In this document: piece after piece, positions 10,734 through 18,348 of the stretch
Numbering within the stretch: position 1 is the stretch's first letter
Layout: the number at the start of each line of letters is the position of its first letter
Origin: Companilactobacillus keshanensis
GTDB lineage: Bacteria > Bacillota > Bacilli > Lactobacillales > Lactobacillaceae
Direction of reading: 5' to 3'
Length of the DNA stretch: 64,000 nt
Assembly (NCBI RefSeq): GCF_003946205.1
Contig: NZ_RHOS01000001.1
Location: 186,001 to 250,000 of the forward strand
Program-made: the position numbers and the translations under genes
The notes under the pieces: model-generated
What the model was told of the DNA's origin: nothing
Databases searched by the model: none
The model's input: only the letters and a program-made list of their open reading frames with translations

Positions 10734-10933
10734 TTGTAATTAATTTAGATGTAATCTTAGCCCAGAAAAAGATGTCTCTAACACAATTGTCAGAGGAAGT
10801 TGGTTTGACCATGGCCAACTTGTCAATTTTAAAAAACGGCAAAGCCAAGGCCGTTCGTTTTTCCACACTAGCTAAAATTTGCGAAGTATTGGACTGTCAG
10901 CCGGGTGATATTTTGGAATACCGAGTGGACTAA
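10730..10933 (+). CDS. Small XRE-family helix-turn-helix regulator
   Basis: A 67-aa Cro/CI-type DNA-binding protein: KKMSLTQLSEEVGLTMANLSILKNGKAKAVRFSTLAKICEVLDCQPGDIL, with the recognition helix in the middle and the YozG-like C-terminus. It starts in an ATGA overlap with the second DUF2975 gene. The likely target is the palindromic region at 9704-9731 in front of the operon; that is inference. Confidence 0.8.
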   Translation: MIVINLDVILAQKKMSLTQLSEEVGLTMANLSILKNGKAKAVRFSTLAKICEVLDCQPGDILEYRVD

Positions 10934-10939
10934 CCAATT

Positions 10940-10968
10940 TTGTAGAATTTCCGACTTAATGGTAGTAT
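10940..10968 (+). promoter_or_regulatory. Promoter of the MazG-like gene
   Basis: TTGTAG, a 17-base spacer, then TAGTAT, ending about 32 bases before the ATG. Confidence 0.5.
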
Positions 10969-11000
10969 TCATTACACACACCAATTGAGGGGGAATTTTT

Positions 11001-11297
11001 ATGAGAAAATTGGTTCGCGACAAAATACCAGATATAGTAAAAGAGGACGCTGAATTCGATATTCTATCAAACGATGAATATCGACTGTCACTGAGAGATA
11101 AGTTAGTTGAAGAAGCCAAAGAAGTAAAAATCGCCAATTCGCGAGCAAATCTTGTCGAGGAATTGGGTGATCTTGAAGAAGTATTGCGTGCTATTTTAAC
11201 CGACGCATCTATCACATACGAAGAAATGGACAGTATCAGACAGTCAAAGATCATTCAGCGTGGCAAATTTGAAAAGAAAGTTTCCATCAGCATATAA
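11001..11297 (+). CDS. MazG-like nucleotide pyrophosphohydrolase
   Basis: A 98-aa all-alpha NTP pyrophosphatase. The metal-binding helices are LVEEAKEVKIA (the EExxE-type motif) and LVEELGDLEEVL (the ExxD-type motif), in the order expected for MazG/HisE-like folds. The N-terminus KLVRDKIPDIV is typical of the phosphoribosyl-ATP pyrophosphohydrolase-like subgroup found in phages and Firmicutes. The role is probably clearing abnormal nucleotides; the substrate is unknown. The ribosome site is GAGGGGG. Confidence 0.75.
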   Translation: MRKLVRDKIPDIVKEDAEFDILSNDEYRLSLRDKLVEEAKEVKIANSRANLVEELGDLEEVLRAILTDASITYEEMDSIRQSKIIQRGKFEKKVSISI

Positions 11298-11299
11298 AA

Positions 11300-11334
11300 A
11301 AATAGGACCTAAGACGTCGTCTTAGGTCCTATTT
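11300..11334. terminator. Long perfect hairpin after the MazG-like gene
   Basis: A 16-bp perfect stem (AAATAGGACCTAAGAC / GTCTTAGGTCCTATTT) with a 3-base loop. It is not followed by a strong T run on the plus strand, but A-rich flanks would give U residues in the other direction. Confidence 0.65.
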
Positions 11335-11644
11335 AGCACAGGATATGATTTGGGTAGTCCATCGTATAACGATAGAATTCTATAGAATTAAATTATGAAA
11401 TTATAAATTTATGGTGTGTAAGATATTAGATGTGAACGATTGGACTACCATCACCACTACCCATAATCAGAAAAGAAAAAGTAGTTTTTAGAGCCGGTGT
11501 TACCCAATGAGAAGTTTTCCTGTATCTTGCTTGTCAAAAGATTGGAACCACTTCCATTGCCCTGCCCTACCCTTATACAATAAATCTCTCAAGTATTTTA
11601 TACAATTTACAAATTTATTGAAATGTAAAATATTGAGATAATAA
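11335..11644. other. Gene-poor gap with possible coding remnants
   Basis: No intact gene is seen in these 310 bases. On the minus strand three short consecutive frames read GQWKWFQSFDKQDTGKLLIG (stop at 11500), NTGSKNYFFFSDYG (stop at 11457) and SGDGSPIVHI (stop at 11426), which together look like a frameshifted secreted-protein remnant; this is weak. The inverted arms GGTAGTCCA (about 11355) and TGGACTACC (about 11441) could also form an RNA stem. Confidence 0.25.
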
Positions 11645-12199
11645 TTAAGATTTAACGTATTTTTGTAGGTCATTGCGAAAGTTACCCTTTAACAAGGTTC
11701 CAATTTTGTCGGATACTTCTTCTGGATCAGCTTTCATGCCATTTTTGACCCATTCCACAATAATGGCCATAAAAGCCAAACTATAAAAATGTGCGACAAA
11801 ATTCTTATCGTCCTGAGCAATATTTAATCCATAGGATTGCTTTTCAACGACAGTTATTACATAGTTATTAATTATTTTGTAAATATACTTCACCAATATA
11901 TCCCGATTCTGAGATCGTTGCATATTGTTGACCAATAAAGAATTTTTCTTAATTGCTAGCATTAACTTATATAAGCCTTTTTGCCAATGATCATAATCAG
12001 AGTTATCTTGGAGCGATTCCTTGATTGCCTGCAGACATGTCCATTCGACCAGCTCGTACATATCACCAAAATGGTTATAAAAAGTCTGCCTAGTCAATCC
12101 ACATTCATCCACGACATTTTTGACCGTGATCTTATTGAATGGCTTGGTTTGAAGGATACTCATTAATGCGTTCGCTAAAGACACTTTAGTAGTATTCAT
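11645..12199 (-). CDS. TetR-family transcriptional regulator
   Basis: A 184-aa repressor-type protein. The N-terminal HTH is clear: KPFNKITVKNVVDECGLTRQTFYNHFGDMYELVEW, the TetR_N signature. The remaining helices would bind an unknown ligand; the layout resembles the DhaS-like TetR subgroup. ATG 12199 follows GGGGAT. It faces the DUF1304 gene across a 180-base gap, which holds a TGTATA...TATACA inverted pair (about 12269-12300), so that membrane protein is the likely target. Confidence 0.8.
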   Translation of the reverse strand: MNTTKVSLANALMSILQTKPFNKITVKNVVDECGLTRQTFYNHFGDMYELVEWTCLQAIKESLQDNSDYDHWQKGLYKLMLAIKKNSLLVNNMQRSQNRDILVKYIYKIINNYVITVVEKQSYGLNIAQDDKNFVAHFYSLAFMAIIVEWVKNGMKADPEEVSDKIGTLLKGNFRNDLQKYVKS

Positions 12200-12378
12200 G
12201 ATATTATCCCCTGCAGAGTTTATTTATAGGAAACCTTCTCTAAGATAAGAATATCATAATTTTATTTGTATAAAAACATTTTTTCACAAAATTGGTATAC
12301 ATCTAAAAATCAAGCAATTATTGTATCAATTATCAAAACAGTTTAAAATATTAATTATATTTAAAGGAGATATTCAAT

Positions 12379-12747
12379 ATGGAATTATTGACACTTTTTA
12401 TCGTAGCGCTAGTCGCCGTTGAACATATCGGCATTGCGATATTAGAAATGTTTGTTTCACCTGATAAACAGGCAGAAGCTTTTGATATGCCCTTAGATTT
12501 CGTTAAACAAAAAAATGCTCAAGTTGCTTTATCCAACCAAGGCATTTACAATGGGATGCTTGGAGTACTAATTCTCGCCATGATCTTGTTCTTTACTGGC
12601 GCAGTCCTCAAAACGATCCTAATTCTTTTGATGATCTACATAATTGTCGTGGCAGTTTTTGGTGCTGTCACGGCTACCAAAAAAATCCTGTTCTTACAAG
12701 GGTTACCTGCATTAATTGCTTTAGTTCTAGTAATGATCTTTTACTAG
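12379..12747 (+). CDS. DUF1304 membrane protein
   Basis: A 122-aa protein with four membrane helices. The N-terminal VALVAVEHIGIAILEMF and the loop VALSNQGIYNGMLG are diagnostic of DUF1304, a family of unknown function often placed next to TetR regulators. It has a good AAAGGAG ribosome site. The next gene starts 30 bases downstream with a weak ribosome site and may be read from the same transcript. Confidence 0.75.
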   Translation: MELLTLFIVALVAVEHIGIAILEMFVSPDKQAEAFDMPLDFVKQKNAQVALSNQGIYNGMLGVLILAMILFFTGAVLKTILILLMIYIIVVAVFGAVTATKKILFLQGLPALIALVLVMIFY

Positions 12748-12777
12748 AAACTTTGATTATAGAAATGGGTATTTTCA

Positions 12778-14385
12778 ATGAAAAAAGATTCACTACTTAA
12801 AAGTTCGCTTTGGATTTCTATCAGTGGGATATTTTCTAGAATCCTAGCTGTCGTTTACATTATTCCCTGGAATATTTGGATTGGTCCGATTGCTTTAGGC
12901 GCTGCCAACGCATTATATGGGAAAGTTTACAATATTTACAACTTATTCTTGATCATCGCTACTGCTGGTATACCTTCAGCTATTTCAAAAGAAGTTGCGG
13001 CCCACAATGCTCTAGGACGTTATGATCAGAGTGAAAAATTACTTAAAAAATATACTATATATATGACTTTAGTCGGAATTGTTCTTGCCGGGCTCATGTT
13101 CTTTGGTGCTAAGTATGTTGCCATTATTTTTGCAGCAGGTGATATGCGTGTCATTACACCTATCAAATACTTAAGCGTTGCTATTTTGATCATTCCTGCT
13201 TTGGGAATTATGCGTGGATATATTCAAGGTTATGCCTTCATTTCATTCTCAGCCTTTTCACAAGTTATCGAACAAATTGCACGTGTAGCTTATATGCTTT
13301 ATGCCACATATACAATTATGATCTTACAAAAGGGTAGTTACATGGCTGCCGTTAACCAGTCCACCTTTGCTTCATTTATCGGTGCAACACTAGCCTATAT
13401 TTTCTTGATCTGGATGAGACGTCGAGTACGTAAGTCTATCCCTGCTGAAGATATCAAAACGGCCGCAGATGTCCCTGACAGCGAATTAACTAAGGTTAAC
13501 TTTGGTTCAATGTTAAAATCAGCTATTCCTTTCCTATTAGTTGATACGATCATGACTGTTTTACAACTATTTGATCAGACCAGTTTCGTTTGGATCTATC
13601 AAAACGTTATCCATGCTAGTCAAAGAACTGTCGACAACTTATATGCCATGTTTGGATTCCAAGCTAACAAGCTGATCATGGTTTTAGTTTCTCTAGCCAT
13701 TTCTGTTTCAGCAACAATTATTCCAGCCTTATCAGCCCTTATTAGCCGTAAAGCTAAGAAAGCTGAAATTCAAAAATTATTAAGAAATATTGTTCAATTT
13801 ACAGTTTTCATTATTCTGCCAGCGGCTTTTGGTATGATCGGTATCGGTAGTCAACTATGGACCATCTTTTATGGCACTAGCAAACTGGGTACGCAAATCT
13901 TGATCGTATCTTGTGCTGAAGCTTTCTTCTATTGCATCTTCATGATTTTGGAAAATGTTCTCCAAGTTGATGGTCGAACAAAAACTTCAATGATTTATTT
14001 GGCACTAGCCTACTTGATCAAAGTCGTCTTACAATATCCATTAACAATTTATATGGGAGCATTTGGACCTGTCGTAGCGACGACCGTTTCCTTTATGATC
14101 ATGGGACACTTTGCCTTTAGGATCATCAATAAGCAATACAATATTGTCGACAAAGTCCTTGGTATCAAACTATTAAAAATAGTCTTCGACTCAATTGTCA
14201 TGCTAATAGTGGTCTATGGAGCAGATTTCTTATTAGTTAAAGTTATCAATAGTAATACTAAAATTGGAGCCACTATAATCCTGTCAATCTGCGCTGTTAT
14301 TGGCATTATCGTCTACGGATTTTTGGCCTATAAAGATGGGTCAATGAAAGTTCTCAAAGATATTCGTGGAACAGATATCTATTAA
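12778..14385 (+). CDS. Polysaccharide/lipid II flippase-like protein (MurJ/YtgP-SpoVB type)
   Basis: A 535-aa MATE-like membrane protein with about 14 helices, of the MVF/polysaccharide-transport superfamily. The N-terminus KSSLWISISGIFSRILAVVYIIPWNIWIG and the segment NIYNLFLIIATAGIPSAISKEVA are characteristic of Firmicute YtgP/SpoVB proteins; YtgP (MurJ) flips lipid II in Bacillus subtilis. Its role is therefore probably export of lipid-linked cell-wall precursors. Several such paralogues are usual, so which flippase this is cannot be told. A terminator follows. Confidence 0.8.
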   Translation: MKKDSLLKSSLWISISGIFSRILAVVYIIPWNIWIGPIALGAANALYGKVYNIYNLFLIIATAGIPSAISKEVAAHNALGRYDQSEKLLKKYTIYMTLVGIVLAGLMFFGAKYVAIIFAAGDMRVITPIKYLSVAILIIPALGIMRGYIQGYAFISFSAFSQVIEQIARVAYMLYATYTIMILQKGSYMAAVNQSTFASFIGATLAYIFLIWMRRRVRKSIPAEDIKTAADVPDSELTKVNFGSMLKSAIPFLLVDTIMTVLQLFDQTSFVWIYQNVIHASQRTVDNLYAMFGFQANKLIMVLVSLAISVSATIIPALSALISRKAKKAEIQKLLRNIVQFTVFIILPAAFGMIGIGSQLWTIFYGTSKLGTQILIVSCAEAFFYCIFMILENVLQVDGRTKTSMIYLALAYLIKVVLQYPLTIYMGAFGPVVATTVSFMIMGHFAFRIINKQYNIVDKVLGIKLLKIVFDSIVMLIVVYGADFLLVKVINSNTKIGATIILSICAVIGIIVYGFLAYKDGSMKVLKDIRGTDIY

Positions 14386-14411
14386 AATAAGCCTTTCGGC
14401 TTATTTTTTTG
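14384..14411 (+). terminator. Terminator after the flippase gene
   Basis: Stem AAAATAAGCC / GGCTTATTTT with loop TTTC and a T run. Confidence 0.85.
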
Positions 14412-14436
14412 GCGTTATAACACAGATTAACAAGGT

Positions 14437-14468
14437 ACTAAAAAAGACGGCCATCCGGCCGTCTTTTA
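14437..14468 (-). terminator. Terminator downstream of the SLAP-type pseudogene
   Basis: Stem AAAAGACGGCC / GGCCGTCTTTT with a 4-base loop; on the minus strand it is followed by six U, directly after the remnant's stop codon. Confidence 0.75.
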
Positions 14469-14471
14469 AAT

Positions 14472-14640
14472 TTAGCGAGGTGTTCTTGGAACCAAAGCAC
14501 GATTCATAACCAAATCACCTTGTTTAGTATACATACGTGTTGTGTAGTAAAAAGTTGTTCCTACACTACTAGCTCCTTAACATCACTTACTGTGGCTAAA
14601 GATACTGCTACTAAAAGGCTACTCAATAGTCTTTTTTTAT
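14472..14640 (-). pseudogene. Decayed small secreted SLAP-type (S-layer) protein
   Basis: The minus strand carries two overlapping frames that together read like one short secreted protein. Frame 1 (14640-14561) gives a signal peptide, KKRLLSSLLVAVSLATVSDV, but its expected start codon is ATA, 10 bases after GGGG. Frame 2, shifted by one, ends at 14472 and gives TTRMYTKQGDLVMNRALVPR, which resembles the first half of SLAP domains of Lactobacillaceae surface proteins (V/MY.K.G..V.NRAL.P). Loss of the start codon plus a frameshift mark it as dead. A terminator still follows. The SLAP resemblance is from memory of the family. Confidence 0.5.
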
Positions 14641-14697
14641 AATTAGAATTCCCCAAAATATTTTGTCTGCTTTGAAAAAATCACTATATACTACTAC

Positions 14698-15582
14698 TTA
14701 TTTATCAATATCTGTCGGTTGACCTGATAAGATCGTTCCATCAGGATACACTGTCCATGCACCCATATTAGTTGGTAGGTCATAATCAGGATTTTCTCCA
14801 TGTAAGGCTACCCAGTAGGCTTTCCCTTTACTTGTATCCCACATTCCGTACATATAGGTATAATGTTCTCCATCTCCTGCTGGTCCTTCTTGCGACTCAA
14901 CTAAATTCACGGCTTCTTGTTCACTATTGACAACATTACCGCTCTTAGAATCATTAGCACTATTAGTATCAGTTGTATTATTGTCCGTAATAGTAGAACT
15001 ATTATTGGAATCGTTGCTAGAATCCCCACTATCATCAACATTAGAACTTTCAGAATTAGTAGTTACATCATCTTTATGCGCCATAAAATGATGATACTCT
15101 TTCTTCAACTCTGAATCTGACAAGTTATCAGATTTTGAACTCTTACTATCAAGGTAAGCTAACTTGAAACTATCATTTTTATAACAGAACAAACCTGGAT
15201 CACTAAAAATGTCATCATCTATGTCTTTAAAAATCCCCTTGATAATAACTTTTTTATTAGTTTTAACGGTTTTCATTCCTGATTTGTCAGATTTAAGGTT
15301 ATCTGATCCTAACAATACAATATCTTCCAAATCAAATTTAACGTTCTTATTTGATTGGTTGTCGATCGTTAAATTTATTTGATTTTGTCCCTTAATGGCT
15401 CCGTCATAACGCTTAAAATTGAATTTAACATTGTCACGATCATCTTTTGACAACTTGTTATACATCTTCGTCTCAGTTTTAACATTGGAACTAGTCTTAG
15501 TCTGTTTACTCTGACTTGAACAGCCAGCAAATACCAATAACAGTGAAATTATCGCTGTTAAAAGAATTCTCCTTTTATTCAT
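14698..15582 (-). CDS. Low-complexity lipoprotein with a small C-terminal domain
   Basis: A 294-aa exported lipoprotein: signal peptide MNKRRILLTAIISLLLVFAGC with lipobox VFAGC. Residues about 35-160 form a possible domain (NVKFNFKRYDGAIKGQNQINL...), then a Ser/Asp/Asn/Thr-rich linker of about 55 residues, then a compact C-terminal module (EQEAVNLVESQEG ... GMWDTSKGKAYWVALHG ... GAWTVYPDGTI). I do not recognise a named family. A similar plan (lipobox, linker, small C-terminal module) is seen in the lipoprotein at 17722, and the two flank the ABC/GtrA genes. ATG follows GGGGG. Confidence 0.75.
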   Translation of the reverse strand: MNKRRILLTAIISLLLVFAGCSSQSKQTKTSSNVKTETKMYNKLSKDDRDNVKFNFKRYDGAIKGQNQINLTIDNQSNKNVKFDLEDIVLLGSDNLKSDKSGMKTVKTNKKVIIKGIFKDIDDDIFSDPGLFCYKNDSFKLAYLDSKSSKSDNLSDSELKKEYHHFMAHKDDVTTNSESSNVDDSGDSSNDSNNSSTITDNNTTDTNSANDSKSGNVVNSEQEAVNLVESQEGPAGDGEHYTYMYGMWDTSKGKAYWVALHGENPDYDLPTNMGAWTVYPDGTILSGQPTDIDK

Positions 15583-15648
15583 ATTTTTTCCCCCTATTTG
15601 ATGTTTATAATATTATTCTTACATATTCCTTATTTCAATACACAAAAA

Positions 15649-15674
15649 AATCGTACTGCGAACACAGTACGATT
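15649..15674 (-). terminator. Terminator of the ABC-GtrA operon
   Basis: Stem AATCGTACTG / CAGTACGATT with a 6-base loop; on the minus strand it runs into seven U. Confidence 0.85.
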
Positions 15675-15688
15675 ACACTTACGAAAAT

Positions 15689-16111
15689 TTATTTTCCGTC
15701 TAATTTTTCTTTTTTTCTAAAGATAATGAATTTACTAAATATATAATTCAAAATTACAACTACCACATTTGCGATAAACTTAACGATCAAATCATTCATA
15801 TGTAACAATGAAACACCAATCGTCATTGTTCCTTGGTCGATTACCCATGATCCACCACGGAATAAGAAGAATGAACCCATTTCCAATAAAAAGGCCTTTG
15901 TCGTATCAGTATGTGAATCAAAGACCCACAATTTATTAGTCACGTACGCGAAGACCACTGATACGAAATACGCGATCACATTAGCGATTTGGTAATTCAT
16001 TCCTGCTACATAATTGAAGAACCAAAATCCGACAATATTTACTGCCGTAGTTAGAACCCCAAAAAATAGATAAGGTATTGTATCTTTATATTTATTCCAT
16101 AATTCTTCCAT
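15689..16111 (-). CDS. GtrA-family membrane protein
   Basis: A 140-aa protein with four helices. YLFFGVLTTAVNIVGFWFFNYV, NVIAYFVSVVFAYVTNKLWVF and the C-terminal FSKFIIFRKKEK are hallmarks of the GtrA family, which helps move bactoprenyl-linked sugars across the membrane or aids wall glycosylation. ATG 16111, 5 bases after GGAAG, is preferred over an in-frame TTG at 16147 that would overlap the permease gene. The gap to the permease stop is only about 17 bases, so it is co-transcribed with the ABC genes, an unexpected pairing. Confidence 0.8.
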   Translation of the reverse strand: MEELWNKYKDTIPYLFFGVLTTAVNIVGFWFFNYVAGMNYQIANVIAYFVSVVFAYVTNKLWVFDSHTDTTKAFLLEMGSFFLFRGGSWVIDQGTMTIGVSLLHMNDLIVKFIANVVVVILNYIFSKFIIFRKKEKLDGK

Positions 16112-16128
16112 ATTAACTTCCAGTTCTC

Positions 16129-16926
16129 CTAGTGGCTTAATTTCCAATTCTTATAGCTCAATCCTAAGAAGTACACAATGACTTCAAACGATGAAATAAA
16201 GAATGTGACAGGCCAATTAGTGACAAAGGCTAAATACAATCCTAACCACACACCTGCCAGAGATAAACCGACTGATACCATAATTAACTTTGGAACTGAG
16301 TGTACCAAATATCTTGCTGTTGCGCCAGGTAAAGTTAACAACACGAATACTAACATTGAACCGACGATCTGTGATCCAATGCTGACACTAAGTGCTAATG
16401 TAATCAAAAAAGCAACTGATAGAAACCTTGTTTTGAGACCAGCGGCACGTGCACCAATATGATCGAATGAATCAAAAGCTAATGATTTATAAAATACCAT
16501 AATAATAACTATAACTACGACTGCCAAAATCATTAACTGTTGCACTTCTTTAGCGCTGATACCAACGATACTACCAAAGAGGATATTTGTCGCATAACTG
16601 CTGGATTGAGATGATAATGATAAGAATAAGATTCCCAAACCAATAAATAACGACGATATAGTACTGATCGAAGCTTCACGTCTCGACGATTCGGTGCTTA
16701 AGCTACCGACAGCAACCGAACTGACCATGGTGAATAAAATCATCCCTGCCAATGGAGAAATGCCGATCAGAACCCCAAATGAAGCCCCTGCAAAACCGAT
16801 TTCTGAAAGAGTATGTGATAAGAACGACATATTTCTTGAAACTACAAAGACTCCAACTATTCCAGCAGTTATAGCAATAAAAGTACTAGCAATAAAAGCT
16901 TCTCTCATAAATTCATAACCAAACAT
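16129..16926 (-). CDS. ABC-3 family metal transporter permease (ZnuB-like)
   Basis: A 265-aa permease with 7-8 helices of the Zn/Mn ABC-3 family. FIAITAGIVGVFVVSRNMSFLSHTLSEIGFAGASFG is the diagnostic N-terminal block (F.S..L.H..F.G). It pairs with the ATPase encoded immediately upstream, with start and stop nearly touching. ATG 16926, 8 bases after AGGTGG, is chosen over GTG 16938, which lies in the ATPase gene. No metal-binding lipoprotein (ZnuA type) is adjacent, so a separate one must be used if this is a zinc or manganese importer. Confidence 0.8.
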   Translation of the reverse strand: MFGYEFMREAFIASTFIAITAGIVGVFVVSRNMSFLSHTLSEIGFAGASFGVLIGISPLAGMILFTMVSSVAVGSLSTESSRREASISTISSLFIGLGILFLSLSSQSSSYATNILFGSIVGISAKEVQQLMILAVVVIVIIMVFYKSLAFDSFDHIGARAAGLKTRFLSVAFLITLALSVSIGSQIVGSMLVFVLLTLPGATARYLVHSVPKLIMVSVGLSLAGVWLGLYLAFVTNWPVTFFISSFEVIVYFLGLSYKNWKLSH

Positions 16927-16927
16927 C

Positions 16928-17599
16928 TTATCTACCACCTAACTCAAACATGTCTTCCGATACATCGTTGATACTGATCGGTTTGATCGTCTTATTTTCA
17001 AAGAACAAGGCCCGTTTAGTATATTTCTTCGATAGTTCATAATCATGTGTAATAAAAATAACTGTTAATTTGAATCTCTTATTTAATTCTTGGACTAAAT
17101 CCATTAATTGCATCTTTACTTCAACATCTAAGCTGGCCGTAGATTCATCAAGGATCAGAATTTTGGGATCATTCAAAAGTGATTGTGCTAGATAGGCTTT
17201 TTGCTTTTCCCCACCAGAAGCTAAGCCCAAAGGGCGATGTTTCAATTCTGTTAAATGAGTTTTTTCAAGAATTTCATTGACCAATTCGTTATCCTTACGA
17301 CGTTTCTCTGGACTAAGTTTCCATTTAAGATTTAAACGAACAAATTGTTCAATATCCAACGGATAGTCTAAGTCGATATTACGAAACTGTGGTACATATC
17401 CTATTGTCTGTTTTTTATCAATTAAGATATCCCCACCACTTTTTTTCTCTAGTCCCATCAAAATTTTCACTAATGTCGTTTTACCTGAACCGTTGTGTCC
17501 AACTAAGCTAATAAATTCACCATCATTTATTTTGAAATTTACATCTTTAAAAACTAATTGTTTACCGAATCTTTTCTCTAGATTTCTTGCTTCAATCAC
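16928..17599 (-). CDS. ABC transporter ATPase (ZnuC-like)
   Basis: A 223-aa ATPase: Walker A GHNGSGKT, Q-loop in GYVPQFRNID (YVPQ is typical of Zn/Mn importers), signature ASGGEKQK, Walker B ILILDES and switch FITHDYE. GTG 17599 gives the usual N-terminus MIEARNLEKRFG and lies 8 bases after GAAAGGG; ATG 17617 has no ribosome site. The signature has ASGGE in place of the common LSGGE/Q. Partner permease and GtrA follow downstream. Confidence 0.8.
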   Translation of the reverse strand: MIEARNLEKRFGKQLVFKDVNFKINDGEFISLVGHNGSGKTTLVKILMGLEKKSGGDILIDKKQTIGYVPQFRNIDLDYPLDIEQFVRLNLKWKLSPEKRRKDNELVNEILEKTHLTELKHRPLGLASGGEKQKAYLAQSLLNDPKILILDESTASLDVEVKMQLMDLVQELNKRFKLTVIFITHDYELSKKYTKRALFFENKTIKPISINDVSEDMFELGGR

Positions 17600-17628
17600 T
17601 GAATTTTCCCTTTCCATTAAAAAGTAAT

Positions 17629-17655
17629 AGAGGCCTGAACAAAGTTCAGGCCTCT
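17629..17655 (-). terminator. GC-rich hairpin in the leader of the ABC operon
   Basis: A perfect 12-bp stem AGAGGCCTGAAC / GTTCAGGCCTCT with an AAA loop. On the minus strand ATTACTTTTT follows. It may end the lipoprotein transcript from 17722, or act as an attenuator, because an extended -10 (TGCTATAAT, 17704-17712) lies upstream of it. Confidence 0.6.
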
Positions 17656-17721
17656 AACATTTGAGGACATACTATGCCCTATGCATATTATCTGATTATT
17701 TAAATTATAGCAAATCTATCC

Positions 17722-18279
17722 CTACCAAATTTGAAAATATTGTCCATTTGCAGGTACTAAATAGCTACCTAATGGTGAATCAGAATCCTTACTATAAACA
17801 TTTACCTGATAACCCGCAACATTGTTCCAAGTTACTTTACCATTGGAAACATATTGTGTTGTTGAACGATCATAAGTAGCTGATAAAGCATTTCCAAGAT
17901 ATGCGGTTGCTTGATCAGCCGTTGTAAGATTTACAGAACTTTGACTATCTGATTGAGTTGATTGACCACTGTTATTAGTAGTATTATTTCCACTATTGTT
18001 GCTATTAGTAGTTGTCGAGTTTGAACCCGTAGTTGTTTTATTAGTATTACTTGATGCTTGTGAACTAGCGTTATCATTTTCTTTGCCAGAATTTGATGTG
18101 TCATTAGTTGCTGGTGCACTGCTTCTAACAGCAGCTTTCTTAGTGGCCTTTTTAGGTGCAGAACTTGTTTTTTCAGATTTTGTATTTGAATCCGATGTTC
18201 CACTGGATTGTTGACTAGAACAACCAGCAAGTGTAACGGCTGCAAGTACTGTAGCTGCTAGTGATATTTTTTTAAACAT
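17722..18279 (-). CDS. Low-complexity lipoprotein, 185 aa
   Basis: A short exported lipoprotein: MFKKISLAATVLAAVTLAGC with lipobox TLAGC. Residues about 22-110 are a Ser/Thr/Asn/Gln-rich spacer, likely a wall-spanning stalk. The C-terminal 65 residues (TTADQATAYLGNAL ... NNVAGYQVNVYSKD ... GQYFQIW) look like a compact beta-rich module, perhaps PepSY-like, but I do not recognise the family. It has its own promoter (18304-18332) and a GGGAGG ribosome site. Confidence 0.75.
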   Translation of the reverse strand: MFKKISLAATVLAAVTLAGCSSQQSSGTSDSNTKSEKTSSAPKKATKKAAVRSSAPATNDTSNSGKENDNASSQASSNTNKTTTGSNSTTTNSNNSGNNTTNNSGQSTQSDSQSSVNLTTADQATAYLGNALSATYDRSTTQYVSNGKVTWNNVAGYQVNVYSKDSDSPLGSYLVPANGQYFQIW

Positions 18280-18303
18280 AGTGGGTACCTCCCTGTTAGG
18301 TAT

Positions 18304-18332
18304 ATTGTATCTAAGGGACAGTTTTTTTTCAA
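18304..18332 (-). promoter_or_regulatory. Promoter of the 17722 lipoprotein gene
   Basis: Minus-strand TTGAAA, a 17-base spacer, then TACAAT, ending about 25 bases before the ATG. Confidence 0.65.
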
Positions 18333-18348
18333 TAATTCACAAGAAACA

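Noticed and set aside
12200-12378. Firm TetR operator between the TetR and DUF1304 genes
   Set aside because: TGTATA and TATACA are 20 bases apart and surrounded by AT-rich sequence; too weak to list on its own.
17931-18245. Long alternative frames overlapping the Ser/Thr/Asn-rich lipoprotein on both strands
   Set aside because: By-products of low-complexity coding; no start signals, while the lipoprotein has promoter, ribosome site and lipobox.
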